NCBI RefSeq assembly: GCF_001889005.1
Contig: NZ_CP018153.1
Coordinates: forward strand, 2,142,501 to 2,206,500
DNA length: 64,000 nucleotides
Direction of reading: 5' to 3'
DNA from: Christiangramia salexigens
GTDB lineage: Bacteria > Bacteroidota > Bacteroidia > Flavobacteriales > Flavobacteriaceae
The notes under the pieces were generated by a model. That model saw only the letters and a list, made by a program, of their open reading frames with translations, did no database searches and was not told the DNA's origin. This document shows positions 29,401 through 37,980 of this stretch, piece after piece. Both the position numbers and the translations under genes were made by a program. How positions within the stretch are numbered: position 1 is the first letter of the stretch; each line of letters opens with the position of its first letter.

Positions 29401-29449
29401 ACCCGCTTAGAAATACAATTAAAAGACAGGTAAAATTCCTCATTTGCAT
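26423..29449 (-). CDS. SusC/RagA family TonB-linked outer-membrane transporter (laminarin locus)
   Basis: 1008 residues. Signal peptide (LLIVFLSGLFAGYAQ), carboxypeptidase-regulatory-like domain (about 25-100, SVSGKVIDENEIPLLGVNVIVKN), plug domain with TALSEIVVIGYGTQTKKEITGAV-type TonB region and LVDGNVIEDLSVINPNDIENINVLKDA, then the 22-strand barrel ending in VNLKF. It imports oligosaccharides released at the surface, driven by TonB. It is the first structural gene of the operon, 235 bases after the co-oriented regulator gene. The start may be the ATG at 29449 or the one two codons later. Confidence 0.95.
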   Translation of the reverse strand: MQMRNFTCLLIVFLSGLFAGYAQTFSVSGKVIDENEIPLLGVNVIVKNEARGTTTDFDGNFTIDNLNTGDVLVFSYVGFLPKEVSVSEKQTITVQLQNDTEALSEIVVIGYGTQTKKEITGAVSVVGSQTIEDLNPARVEQALQGRVAGVNITSQSGSPGSAATINIRGISTNGDNRPLILVDGNVIEDLSVINPNDIENINVLKDATAGIYGVRAANGVILITTKSGKRNTDIKVDFDAYSGIQETTREIPVLNATEYAVIINEAHAAAGLNPPYPVFRGLGMGTDWQDEVFRQSPISDINFNISGGGDKSTYSFGAGYFNQDGIVGGSSSNYDRLTARLNYTIEIIDNLKFNTSGIYTRTTRKSLPENALGSVLFNALNMTPTFDVRDANGEYTLAEGLGNEVINPIAQIANTFNDSEVNKISGVVGLEYKLWDKLTAKSQFQFNYAEVDGKAFFPEVFYGSGKVFNVDRNRVTENNDFFRDYTLDNFITYNDKFDKHNLKVLLGMSVFKTTGDFNGFTGFEVPGNSYANASIENSIDVVDNFLNGGDTFDARLLSYFSRIQYDYDGKYLFSGVIRRDGSSKFGPENKFGYFPSASVGWIASDESFLKDSDFLNFLKFRGSYGVIGNDRIPDFRYVSLLNGEGSYVFDNELVFGSAGGALANPQIKWEKQKTLDIGVDARLLGSKLEITADYFKKRTEDLLVVAQVSGILGASAPGAAPPVINAGIVENSGFEFQMGYSQNLNDNFKFNINYNFTTLDNEVIFVNSDSGFITGGSFGIGLDPPSRMEAGQPLGYFYGLETNGLFQSQAEVDAHATQANAAPGDLRFVDQNNDGKIDTDDRVNIGDPIPEVTMGMNMGFTYKNFDFNAYAFASIGNDIVRNYERNQPLTNKTLYHLDRWTGPGSTDSFPRVTVGANSNNLFSDFYVEDGSYLRLQNVQLGYTFNEDMMSAAGLRKIRLYASVNNAFTLTEYKGYDPSASSGSPIGGGIDQGFYPVPRVYMMGVNLKF

Positions 29450-29684
29450 AATTGTTAAAATTGTAGTTTCAATGTATTAAGAGAACTTTAACAATGAGGC
29501 TAAATGACCTTTACAAAATATCTACAATTGAGGAATCTTTAAAATATAAGTAGTCAAATTGCCAGAAATGTAAGTAACAGAGGCGGTTATGAGGAATATA
29601 ATAATTTATTAAGAGAGGCCTGAGCCTCAGCTAATTAAACCTATTGTAGAGGTAATGTAGAGTTTTTTGAGATATCTGTATAGT
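29450..29684 (-). promoter_or_regulatory. Upstream region of the laminarin SusC operon
   Basis: A 235-base gap between the regulator stop and susC. It contains a short hairpin GAGGC-CTGA-GCCTC (29615-29628) that may end the regulator transcript, and two similar sequences ACAATGAGG (29491) and ACAATTGAGG (29524) 33 bases apart that could be operator halves. No convincing TAnnTTTG box was found. Confidence 0.4.
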
Positions 29685-32489
29685 TTAGATGTCTAAAATG
29701 TATTCCGTTAAATTGGTTTCGCGGTCTAAATCCATCTTTTTACGCAATCGATATCGTTTAATCTCTACACTTTTCACAGAGATATTTAAAAGCGGAGCAA
29801 TTTCTTTAGAAGATAAATTAAGTCTTAGATAAGCACATAATTTTAGATCATTAGAAGTCAACTCCGGATGCTTGCTTTTGATCTTCTGAAAGAACTCCTT
29901 ATCTGCATTGCTAAATGCTTTTTTAAAGAATTTCCAATTATCCTCTTCATTGATATCCTTATCTATAGTTCTAATCACAGATCTTACGGAGTTGCCCGAA
30001 GATTCCTTTAATTGATCCTTTATACTGGTTAGGAATTCATTCTTCTTAATTAAACTCATTGTAGAAACCGCAAGTTCACGGCTTTTACCTTCCATCTCCT
30101 GTTCAAGCTTTTCATTCCTAAGCTTAATGATCTCCTGTTCTGCCTCAAGATTCTTCATTCTAAGGGCCTGCTCATTTTCAGCCAGTTTCTTTTCATGATT
30201 ACGCTTGTAAAGTTTATTCACTACAAAAAGAATGATCAGAAATAAAACAGCATAAGCTATAATTGCCAGATTACTTAGTGCAAGTGGTCGTTTTATTGTG
30301 AAATCATATTCAACAATATCACTAACCTCATTCCCTACTTTTGCTCTTACCTGAAAAGTATAGTCTCCAAAAGGAAGATTCTTAAAGGCCGCCTCAGATG
30401 TTTTTTCCCAGTCACTCCATTTTGAGCTCTGCCCAACTAACCTGTAACTGTAAAAAGCTTTTTGATATTTATTATAAACCGGTGTACTGAACTTAAAAAT
30501 GAGGTTATTGTTTTGATAGGCAAATTCCCCGCTTTTATTAAGAGATACATATTCTGTTTCACTATCCAGACTGGAAATTGAAATTTCATCCAGCTTGATG
30601 TTAGGCTCAACAATTCTATCTTCGGGATCATTAAATTTCAAATAGCCATTTGCAACCCCCAAAAGATAAACGGCATCATCAATTTTAAAAATATTCTCAT
30701 AACCTATCGCGATATTTCTATAGGACTGAGGTATAAACATGTGCTTAAGTTCATAGTCCTTACTTAATTGTGCCGACTGGATATACAAAATACTTTCATC
30801 ACTGAATCCCCACAGTCTATTATCTGAGGTAACCTGCATTTTACCAGAAATTCTCACGGTTTCCTTTATCAGCTCATTAATCCGGTTATTAAGAGAAAAG
30901 CTATCCGCTTCAATTTTATATTGATAAATCTTTTCCCTTGAACTATAGTAAAGGCTATCATTAAATTTAAAAATACTGGAGGTCACACCCGATTCTTTGG
31001 GAAATTTATAATTTTTCAATTCACTGATCTGAGTTAATGAATCATTAAATTTCAGCCGGTAAACGCCCTTGTGTTCATTACTAATCCAAACCTCCTTATT
31101 TTTTCCGATTTCAATAAATTTGGAAGAATGTGGAAATTCGGGCATCATTGGAATCTCCGTTATTTCTCCATCCTTCTCTTTTAAAAAACTAATGCCATTA
31201 TAATGCCCCTGTATATAAATATTTTCGTCATACTTCTTTACCAACCAGGTCCCAAGACGATCTGAAATTTTACGAACATTACCTTCTTCGATTAAAAAAG
31301 TCCCATTATTGTGGCCACAATAGATCCTCCCGTCAACTTCGTTAATAAACCAAACCTGACCATTAGTACCTGGAATGAGTTCAAATTCTGAATCATTTTC
31401 GTCCTTTACATATAGCCCCTGATTAGTACCCAGATATAGATTTCCATCTTTCACAAAACTTGTATAAACCGAGCCAATCTTACCTTTATTATCACTAAAG
31501 GACCTGAAATTTGAAAGCGGATCCAGTAATGCCAGTCCATAATCCAAACCCGCCCAGATCATACCCGACTCATCCATGTAAAGGTCCAGAACCGTATTAT
31601 TTCCCAGGATATTTTCCTGATTAAAAGAATTTATAAGATTCCCATTTTCATCTATATGCAAAATACCCTGACCAACGGTTCCAAGAAAGATCTCAGAGTT
31701 TCCGAAATTAAGCGCAGAGAGAATATTAGTTGATTGCAACTCTGTACTCAGCGATTTATAAATATTTTTTAATTCACCCTCATTCCAAACAAGAAATTCG
31801 GAATTTCCAAGAACCATAGCCAGATCTTCACCTCTATTAAAAAGATGAATAACAGCACGGTCTCGCAGTTTGGAAAAAGGGATCGATAAGTGTGGTTCCC
31901 CATTTTTTATCTGGAACAGTCCTTCGCCTACCATTTGAAAATAGATCTGACCCCCTAATTGAAAAATTCCAGATATTGGGTTACCGGTTTTATTCTCTAA
32001 GGTTTTAATATTTCCGCTTTCCGCATCGAAAAAATAGATCGCTGCAAAACTCCTGAAGATCACCAGATCGTCCAGGGCCACAATTTCCCAGATCTGTTCC
32101 CCATCATTCAATCCCCCCGGAAACTTATCTGTAAGACTGGTATACTTCAGCTTCCCAAAATCGTTTCTTTCCCAGTAACCAGCTTCCATATAGGCTCCCG
32201 TATAGATACGTTTTCCCATAACCTTAACGGATCTAACAATTGTCTCGTTAGGCACTGGATATAAGTTCCAGTCCTCCCCAGTGTATTCCAATAAACCTGC
32301 ACTATTTGCGAAATAGAAATTATTATTATCAGCTCTGGAGATCATCCAGTTTTGATTTCCGGCATTGTACTGATTAGGTCCAAAATTCATAACCGGCGGT
32401 AGTTCCTGTGCTTCTAATCCAAAACTGAAAAAGAAAGCCACTATAGCATATAGAACAAGATTTTTAAGACGGGGTAAGGACATTCTCAT
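29685..32489 (-). CDS. SusR-like membrane-bound transcriptional regulator (propeller, Y_Y_Y, LuxR-type HTH)
   Basis: 934 residues from the ATG at 32489. After a signal sequence (LVLYAIVAFFFSFGLEAQ) comes a long periplasmic beta-propeller built of two-component-regulator-like repeats (about 25-640), a Y_Y_Y domain (about 650-725, FSYRLVGQ-like and LPFGDYTFQVRAKVGNE), one membrane helix (about 732-754), a cytoplasmic coiled coil (about 757-815) and a C-terminal helix-turn-helix (LSSKEIAPLLNISVKSVEIKRYRLRKKM). There is no kinase or receiver domain, as in SusR-type regulators. It is co-oriented with and immediately upstream of the laminarin operon, so it is the likely activator in response to glucan oligosaccharides. 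A GTG at 32501 would add four residues. Confidence 0.9.
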   Translation of the reverse strand: MRMSLPRLKNLVLYAIVAFFFSFGLEAQELPPVMNFGPNQYNAGNQNWMISRADNNNFYFANSAGLLEYTGEDWNLYPVPNETIVRSVKVMGKRIYTGAYMEAGYWERNDFGKLKYTSLTDKFPGGLNDGEQIWEIVALDDLVIFRSFAAIYFFDAESGNIKTLENKTGNPISGIFQLGGQIYFQMVGEGLFQIKNGEPHLSIPFSKLRDRAVIHLFNRGEDLAMVLGNSEFLVWNEGELKNIYKSLSTELQSTNILSALNFGNSEIFLGTVGQGILHIDENGNLINSFNQENILGNNTVLDLYMDESGMIWAGLDYGLALLDPLSNFRSFSDNKGKIGSVYTSFVKDGNLYLGTNQGLYVKDENDSEFELIPGTNGQVWFINEVDGRIYCGHNNGTFLIEEGNVRKISDRLGTWLVKKYDENIYIQGHYNGISFLKEKDGEITEIPMMPEFPHSSKFIEIGKNKEVWISNEHKGVYRLKFNDSLTQISELKNYKFPKESGVTSSIFKFNDSLYYSSREKIYQYKIEADSFSLNNRINELIKETVRISGKMQVTSDNRLWGFSDESILYIQSAQLSKDYELKHMFIPQSYRNIAIGYENIFKIDDAVYLLGVANGYLKFNDPEDRIVEPNIKLDEISISSLDSETEYVSLNKSGEFAYQNNNLIFKFSTPVYNKYQKAFYSYRLVGQSSKWSDWEKTSEAAFKNLPFGDYTFQVRAKVGNEVSDIVEYDFTIKRPLALSNLAIIAYAVLFLIILFVVNKLYKRNHEKKLAENEQALRMKNLEAEQEIIKLRNEKLEQEMEGKSRELAVSTMSLIKKNEFLTSIKDQLKESSGNSVRSVIRTIDKDINEEDNWKFFKKAFSNADKEFFQKIKSKHPELTSNDLKLCAYLRLNLSSKEIAPLLNISVKSVEIKRYRLRKKMDLDRETNLTEYILDI

Positions 32490-32526
32490 TATAAACAGCA
32501 CAATAAATCCTGAAGAATTTTGGTGT

Positions 32527-32544
32527 AATTTTATTAATAAAATT
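32527..32544. promoter_or_regulatory. 18-bp perfect AT-only palindrome
   Basis: AATTTTATTAATAAAATT is a perfect palindrome in the 174-base divergent region between the SusR-like regulator and the phosphoesterase/Omp85 fusion gene. It could be an operator, but AT-only palindromes also arise by chance in this genome. Confidence 0.3.
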
Positions 32545-32663
32545 TTTAGTCGTGGTTGTTAAAGTATTATAAAGGCCTATGTAATCCTAAGAATATTGAA
32601 TTTTTTTGATAGTTAAACCTACTTCAAGGATAGATATTAAACAATCAAACAACCTGATCTTTT

Positions 32664-35600
32664 ATGGACAGATTTAATAAACTACTACAGACCAATAATT
32701 TCCTGAAACATTTCAGTTGCCTTTTTTTAGTTCTCTTTTCTATCACTGCCTTTAGCCAGAACGAGCAGGGAACTAAAAATAAAGAAATCGTTCACTCAGT
32801 TTATGTCACTTCCAATACTGGTAATAGAACTGATGAAAACAATCGGATCCTACTTACTGAGATCGCAAAAACTTCCAGGAATGAGAAATCTTCCAGCCTG
32901 GTAGTCGTTGGTAATGTAGTTCCGGAAAAAGGCTATCCAAATAAGGATAATGGCCGAAAAGAGGTTGAAGAATATTTAAAACAGAATCTCCTGGATCACT
33001 TAAAGGACTTTAATGGAAAGGTGATCTTCACTCCCGGTTACAACGAATGGCAGGCAGACGCCCCGGATAATATAGATGATCTTGAATCCTTCCTTCAGGA
33101 CAATAGCGATTCAGAATTCTGGCCAAATGATGGTTGCCCAATAGAGGGGGAAAGCTTAAGCGATGATGTGGAGCTGGTGATGGTAGATTCTCAATGGTAT
33201 CTTGAAGACTGGGACGATCATCCATATATCAACAATAAATGTGATTATAAAACCAGATTACAGTTCATAACTGAATTTCAGGATGAATTAAAAGACAATC
33301 AGGGAAAGACCATTCTAGTAGCTGTACATCACCCGGTTTTAAGCAAAACTAAAGTTGGATTTTTTGAAAAGATCATCGGAGCAGGGAGTCAGTCGTGGAG
33401 AAATCCGGAATACAAAGACCTTAGAGGCCAACTGGAGACCCTTGCGAGCCAATACAATGATGTTATTTTTCTTTCTGGAAACAATACCAATATGCAATTT
33501 GTTCAGGATGACGGGATCGAACAAATAATTAGTGGGGTTACAGAAAAACCTAAAAAAGCGAAACCCGAAAAAGACAAAGGCCATTTTGCATCTTATGAAC
33601 TTGCTTATGCAAAGGTGAATATCTTTAAAGACGGTAGTTCCAATGTGGAATTCTTTGAAGTTAATTCCAGGGGAAGTAAACAAATTTTTTCAGAACAAAT
33701 TAAACGTGAACGCACCAGGATTGAAGAAGTAAGCTGGTTATCTAAAGATCAGTTTGGTGAAACTCAGCCGGCATCTGTTTATACCGAAGAAGAGACCGAT
33801 AAGGATCCACTTTACAAGTTCCTTTGGGGAGAACATTACCGCCCTTTATATAGCACCAAGTTTGATTTTCCGGTACTTTTCCTGGATACTTTACCAGGTA
33901 ATATGCGCCCTATTGCCGAAGGTGGTGGTCATCAATCCAGGTCTCTAAGATTTATTGACGATGATGAACACGAATATACCCTAAGAGCTCTAAAGAAAAG
34001 TGCGATAAGATTCATACAGTCTACGGTAGTAACCAATCATTATGTTGAAGATTATCTAAAAAATACAGTGGCCGAGCGTTATGTACAGGATTTCTATACC
34101 ACAGCACACCCATATGCTCCAATGGCCGTAAACGGACTTATGGATGCACTGGAAATTAAACATGCTACGCCTAAAATTTACTATGTTCCGAAACAGGAAG
34201 CTCTGGGAATTTATAATAAAGACTACGGAAACGAACTTTATATGCTGGAGGAACATGTTGGAGATGAAAATAAAGACCTGAAAGCCTTTGGTTCTCCGAA
34301 GGATATTATAAGCACTAAAGACCTCATGCTGGAAATGGCTGAATCTAAAGAGGCTTATGTGGATGAAGATCTTTATTTACGCGCCAGACTTTTGGATATG
34401 CTAATTGGTGACTGGGACCGCCACTCAGATCAATGGCGTTGGGCAGAATATAAAGAAGGGGACAAGAAACGCTATGAACCTATTCCACGAGACCGTGACC
34501 AGGCATTTCCAAGATTTGACGGACCTGTGATCTCCTTATTAAAGCTAGGTTATCCACAACTAATGTCTATGGAAAACTATGATGCCATGATAAACAGACC
34601 AAAATGGTTCAACGTGGCAGCATTCCCTTTGGATAAAACCTTCATTAAGACTTCAAAGTGGGAAGACTGGAAACAACAGGTCGAGTATATACAGAATCAG
34701 ATCACTCCTGAAGTTATAGAAGAATCCTTTAAAAGCCTTCCGGCAGGAACAGAAAAACATGCAAGTGTTGAAAAGATCAAAGAGATTCTTAACGCAAGAA
34801 AGGCTAATCTGGAAAAGATCGCGAGAGATTATTATGAGCTACTTAAAAAATATGATGTCATCACCGGAACAGAGGATGATGATAAGTTCAATATCACAAG
34901 GCAGAAGAATGGCGTGACCAATATCGAAATCATTAATGAAGATGGTCGGGTCGTATTTAATACCTCCTATAATTCAGGTGAAACCGATCAGCTTTGGATC
35001 TACGGTCTGGATGGAGACGATGAGTTCGTTATAGACGGGGATGGTGATGATCTTATTAAACTGAAAATCTTAGGAGGCGAAGAAAATGACATCTACGATT
35101 TCAGGAATAAGAGAAAAGCCAAGCTTTATGATTATAAGAGCAAGAAGAACACCATTAAAACTCCTGGTGCGAGAAAATGGCTAGTAGATTCTTACGACAT
35201 AAATAATTATGACCCTAATAAGAAGATGCTGACTAAATTAACTATGCTGCCAAGTCTTAGTTTTAATTCAGATACCGGACTTAAAGTAGGTGCAAAAACC
35301 ACCTATACCACCTATGGACTGGTGACCAATCCATTCACCACCCAGCAAAGCTTAAGTGCGAATTATTATTTCGATACCCAAGGTTTCGACCTAGGATACT
35401 ACGGAGAGTTTGCTCAGGTTTTTTACAACTGGAACCTGGGAATAGATGCTTATTATTCCAGTCCAAATTTCACGATGAACTATTTTGGAGAAGGGAATGA
35501 TGTGCAGTACGATCCGGATGATGTTTCAAGAGATTTTAACAGAGTAAAAATACAGCAATGGAGATTTGCACCTTCCCTCATTTGGAAAAACGTGCCAAAA

Positions 35601-36281
35601 AGCAGCTTCTATTTTAAACCCATGATAGAATCTTATGAGGTTTCAGACGATGATGCACGCTATATAGGTCAGGCTTTCGATCCTTCAAACGATGTATATA
35701 CCGATCAACTTTATGCCGGAGCAGAAGTAAACTATAATTACTTCAATAAGGATAATGTGGCCTTTCCTTCAAGAGGAATGGAACTGGATCTTACGGCAGG
35801 ATATAAAACCAATATAGATAATGCGAATAACGAGTTTGGTTATATAAGACCAATGCTTTCTATAGATTATCCCTTGCATGAAAGTGGTGTAGCAGCCATT
35901 GCGACTAAAATTGGAGGTGAAGCCATTATTGGTGATAACTATGAATTTTATCACGGAGCATTTTTAGGCGGAGGTGATCAAAACAGCCTGAGAGGTTACA
36001 GAAATCAGCGGTTTAACGGAAAATATGCTTTCTACCAGAACACCGACCTAAGAGTTGGTATTACGCAATTCCGCACCAATTTTATTCCAATCAGAATGGG
36101 AGTTAGTGGAGGTTTTGATTATGGTAGAGTATGGTTAGATGACGACAACTCTGGTGACTGGCACACCAACTATGGTGGATCTGTATTCATTAATGCCTTC
36201 TATGCCTTCACGGGTAATCTTGGGTATTATGTAGGAGATGATGGAGGAAGATTCAATTTCAGTATAAACTTCAACTTCTAA
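32664..36281 (+). CDS. Degenerate metallophosphoesterase / kinase-like / Omp85-type barrel fusion protein
   Basis: 1205 residues with signal peptide (LFLVLFSITAFSQ). Residues about 44-345 follow the calcineurin-like phosphoesterase layout, but the metal motifs are altered: SNTGN (50-54) for DxG/DxH, VGNVVPEKG (82-90) for GDxxYxxG, PGYNEW (124-129) for GNHDW and SGNNTN (271-276) for GHxH; only VHHPV (221-225) is intact. The central part has GGGHQSRSLRF (420-430), YTLRALKK (438-445), YMLEEHV (526-532), IGDWDRHSDQW (581-591) and PRDRDQAF (608-615), resembling HipA/PI4K-type kinase ATP-site motifs. About 845-1205 is an Omp85/BamA-like barrel (GGGDQNSLRGYRNQRF, C-terminal NFNF). Such long fusions are known in Bacteroidota; function is unknown. 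The phosphoesterase is probably inactive. Confidence 0.8.
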   Translation: MDRFNKLLQTNNFLKHFSCLFLVLFSITAFSQNEQGTKNKEIVHSVYVTSNTGNRTDENNRILLTEIAKTSRNEKSSSLVVVGNVVPEKGYPNKDNGRKEVEEYLKQNLLDHLKDFNGKVIFTPGYNEWQADAPDNIDDLESFLQDNSDSEFWPNDGCPIEGESLSDDVELVMVDSQWYLEDWDDHPYINNKCDYKTRLQFITEFQDELKDNQGKTILVAVHHPVLSKTKVGFFEKIIGAGSQSWRNPEYKDLRGQLETLASQYNDVIFLSGNNTNMQFVQDDGIEQIISGVTEKPKKAKPEKDKGHFASYELAYAKVNIFKDGSSNVEFFEVNSRGSKQIFSEQIKRERTRIEEVSWLSKDQFGETQPASVYTEEETDKDPLYKFLWGEHYRPLYSTKFDFPVLFLDTLPGNMRPIAEGGGHQSRSLRFIDDDEHEYTLRALKKSAIRFIQSTVVTNHYVEDYLKNTVAERYVQDFYTTAHPYAPMAVNGLMDALEIKHATPKIYYVPKQEALGIYNKDYGNELYMLEEHVGDENKDLKAFGSPKDIISTKDLMLEMAESKEAYVDEDLYLRARLLDMLIGDWDRHSDQWRWAEYKEGDKKRYEPIPRDRDQAFPRFDGPVISLLKLGYPQLMSMENYDAMINRPKWFNVAAFPLDKTFIKTSKWEDWKQQVEYIQNQITPEVIEESFKSLPAGTEKHASVEKIKEILNARKANLEKIARDYYELLKKYDVITGTEDDDKFNITRQKNGVTNIEIINEDGRVVFNTSYNSGETDQLWIYGLDGDDEFVIDGDGDDLIKLKILGGEENDIYDFRNKRKAKLYDYKSKKNTIKTPGARKWLVDSYDINNYDPNKKMLTKLTMLPSLSFNSDTGLKVGAKTTYTTYGLVTNPFTTQQSLSANYYFDTQGFDLGYYGEFAQVFYNWNLGIDAYYSSPNFTMNYFGEGNDVQYDPDDVSRDFNRVKIQQWRFAPSLIWKNVPKSSFYFKPMIESYEVSDDDARYIGQAFDPSNDVYTDQLYAGAEVNYNYFNKDNVAFPSRGMELDLTAGYKTNIDNANNEFGYIRPMLSIDYPLHESGVAAIATKIGGEAIIGDNYEFYHGAFLGGGDQNSLRGYRNQRFNGKYAFYQNTDLRVGITQFRTNFIPIRMGVSGGFDYGRVWLDDDNSGDWHTNYGGSVFINAFYAFTGNLGYYVGDDGGRFNFSINFNF

Positions 36282-36299
36282 AAGATATTTAACCGGTCA

Positions 36300-36968
36300 C
36301 TACATAAGTTTATGCAGGAGGCCGGTTAATGTTTTGATCTCAAAATCGGGCTTAGCGGCCAATGGGTATAGCGATTTACCCGGTCTCTTTACAAATGCCG
36401 TTTGCATCTTTGCATTGATCGCGCCGGCGATATCCCAACCATGGGCTGCAACCATTAGCGAATTTTGAGCAGAAATACCTGCTCTATCCAAGGCATATCT
36501 ATAAGCTGCAGAATGTGGTTTATATTTTTTACAGCCTTCCACACTTAATATTTCATCGAAGATATCTTTGATGCCGGCATATTCAAGTTGCTCAATCAAT
36601 ACATCAGGTTTCCCATTACTGAAGGCTATAAGTTTAAAACCTTTTTCTTTGAGCTGCTTTAAAGTCTTAGCCACTTCGGGATACGCATTCAGTTTACTTA
36701 CCGGACTAAGAATGTTTTTAATCTCTTCATCCGAATAAGATTTCTCTGCTTTCTCACAGTTCATTTTGAATACTGCAGCAGCTATTTCGCTAAAATCATG
36801 ATAGGAGTTCGTATTATTTTCCACCAATGAATACTGTAAAAGTTGAGCGAACCAGACATCTGCTGCCTGCTCACTTTCAAGAGCACTATTTATACTAGTT
36901 TTTAAAGGTGTGAGATCCAGCAATGTTTCATTAACATCAAAAAAGATCGCTTCGGGTGTGTTTTCCAT
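36300..36968 (-). CDS. Haloacid dehalogenase type II-like hydrolase (HAD superfamily)
   Basis: 222 residues. HAD motif I is FFDVNETLLDL with nucleophile Asp11; Asn13 replaces the second Asp of phosphatases, as in L-2-haloacid dehalogenases. Motif II is AFSNGKP, motif III lysine is in CKKYKPHSAAYR, and motif IV AAHGWDIAGAINA contains the Asp and the HxWD pattern of type II dehalogenases. A helical cap lies between motifs I and II. The likely activity is L-2-haloacid dehalogenation, but other small substrates cannot be excluded. It converges with the fusion gene and lies downstream of the SYLF gene, beyond a terminator. Confidence 0.87.
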   Translation of the reverse strand: MENTPEAIFFDVNETLLDLTPLKTSINSALESEQAADVWFAQLLQYSLVENNTNSYHDFSEIAAAVFKMNCEKAEKSYSDEEIKNILSPVSKLNAYPEVAKTLKQLKEKGFKLIAFSNGKPDVLIEQLEYAGIKDIFDEILSVEGCKKYKPHSAAYRYALDRAGISAQNSLMVAAHGWDIAGAINAKMQTAFVKRPGKSLYPLAAKPDFEIKTLTGLLHKLM

Positions 36969-36982
36969 TTTTCAAAATTTAA

Positions 36983-37005
36983 AAAGCCGGTGTTTAGCCG
37001 GCTTT
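36983..37005 (-). terminator. Rho-independent terminator after the SYLF gene
   Basis: An 8-bp stem, AAAGCCGG (36983-36990) and CCGGCTTT (36998-37005), with a 7-base loop. On the minus strand it is followed by a T-rich tract (TTTTTAAATTTT) and separates the SYLF gene from the haloacid dehalogenase gene. Confidence 0.75.
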
Positions 37006-37036
37006 AAAGTAAGTAAGTGTTCAAGGGCAGAAAAAA

Positions 37037-37636
37037 TTATTCCCAGTTTCCGGCATCGGCATAGTCAAATTTTTGACCACCTACAGAAACTTCTATCATC
37101 GCCCCTGCTTTTGGCATAGTTACGATTGCTCTTCCATTATTAAATTCAACATTTCTGGCTTTTCCTTTTTCCAGAATTACCGCTGAAGCATTTCCGGATA
37201 GGCTATAATTTCCGGCCTTAAATCGCTCCAATTCAGATTTTGTTTGAAATAAAATTGCCTGTCTATAGGCTTGCCCTCCAATTTGAAGACCAATATCAAT
37301 TTGTCTTAACTCGGCAAAGCCCTGAACTTTTCCATTTTCGAAAAGCACGCCGTTACCGGCCGCCCCACCAAGAATGTAGGCTCCTTTTCCAACATTCGGG
37401 AAAATTACGTAACCTACGGCGGTATCGAATAACTCCTTCAAATTTGAGGAATTCTCAATAAAAGCTTCTTTAGAGGATTTTGCATCACCTACTAATTCCT
37501 GCTTTTTGTCCATTTCCACAATTTCATCTTCATTTCTCTCGTCCCAGTCATTATCATCGGTCTGAGCCATTAGGCTTGAACCAGTAAAAAGGATTAACAC
37601 CATAAATAATGACTTAAAAACATTTTGCATTTTCAT
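37037..37636 (-). CDS. SYLF/YSC84-domain lipid-binding family protein
   Basis: 199 residues with a signal peptide (SLFMVLILFTGSSLMAQ), an acidic stretch (DDNDWDERNEDEIVEMD) and a SYLF-type domain (about 55-199) containing AVGYVIFPNVGKGAYILGGAAGNGVLFENGK and the later SASAVI-like GNASAVILEKGKARNVEFNNGRAIVTMPKAGAM. Bacterial members are exported and of unknown role; eukaryotic relatives bind phosphoinositides. The start may be the ATG at 37636 or at 37630. It is a single-gene unit with its own terminator. Confidence 0.85.
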   Translation of the reverse strand: MKMQNVFKSLFMVLILFTGSSLMAQTDDNDWDERNEDEIVEMDKKQELVGDAKSSKEAFIENSSNLKELFDTAVGYVIFPNVGKGAYILGGAAGNGVLFENGKVQGFAELRQIDIGLQIGGQAYRQAILFQTKSELERFKAGNYSLSGNASAVILEKGKARNVEFNNGRAIVTMPKAGAMIEVSVGGQKFDYADAGNWE

Positions 37637-37980
37637 AGAGTTAGATTTTTTAGTTGAGCTTTGAATTTAGGTAAATACAACTTCTCTTCGTGTTAAGTCC
37701 TTGTTATTTCACGCCTTATTAGCATTCATTAAAATATCCTGTTAAAGGAATATTTTGTTCGAAGAATTCATAGAAAAATATGTTCGAGTAATTCCACAGT
37801 TTTATGATGAAATTCTACAGGTTTTCACGAGATAAACAGATTCCAATTATTTCACATAATCAATGAAATTCCCTCCAACCCCTTTATTCACAGGGTATTT
37901 AATAAGGCATACCATAGAACATTGAATAAATTTAAAATAGGGTATTGATATTGTTTTAATAGGTGTAGAAAAAATTAATT
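37637..37980. other. 344-base divergent intergenic region
   Basis: No gene is seen. It holds the promoters for the SYLF gene (minus) and the membrane protein (plus). Two similar 13-mers, GTTCGAAGAATTC (37757-37769) and GTTCGAGTAATTC (37782-37794), 25 bases apart and 11 of 13 identical, could be a regulatory site. Confidence 0.4.
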
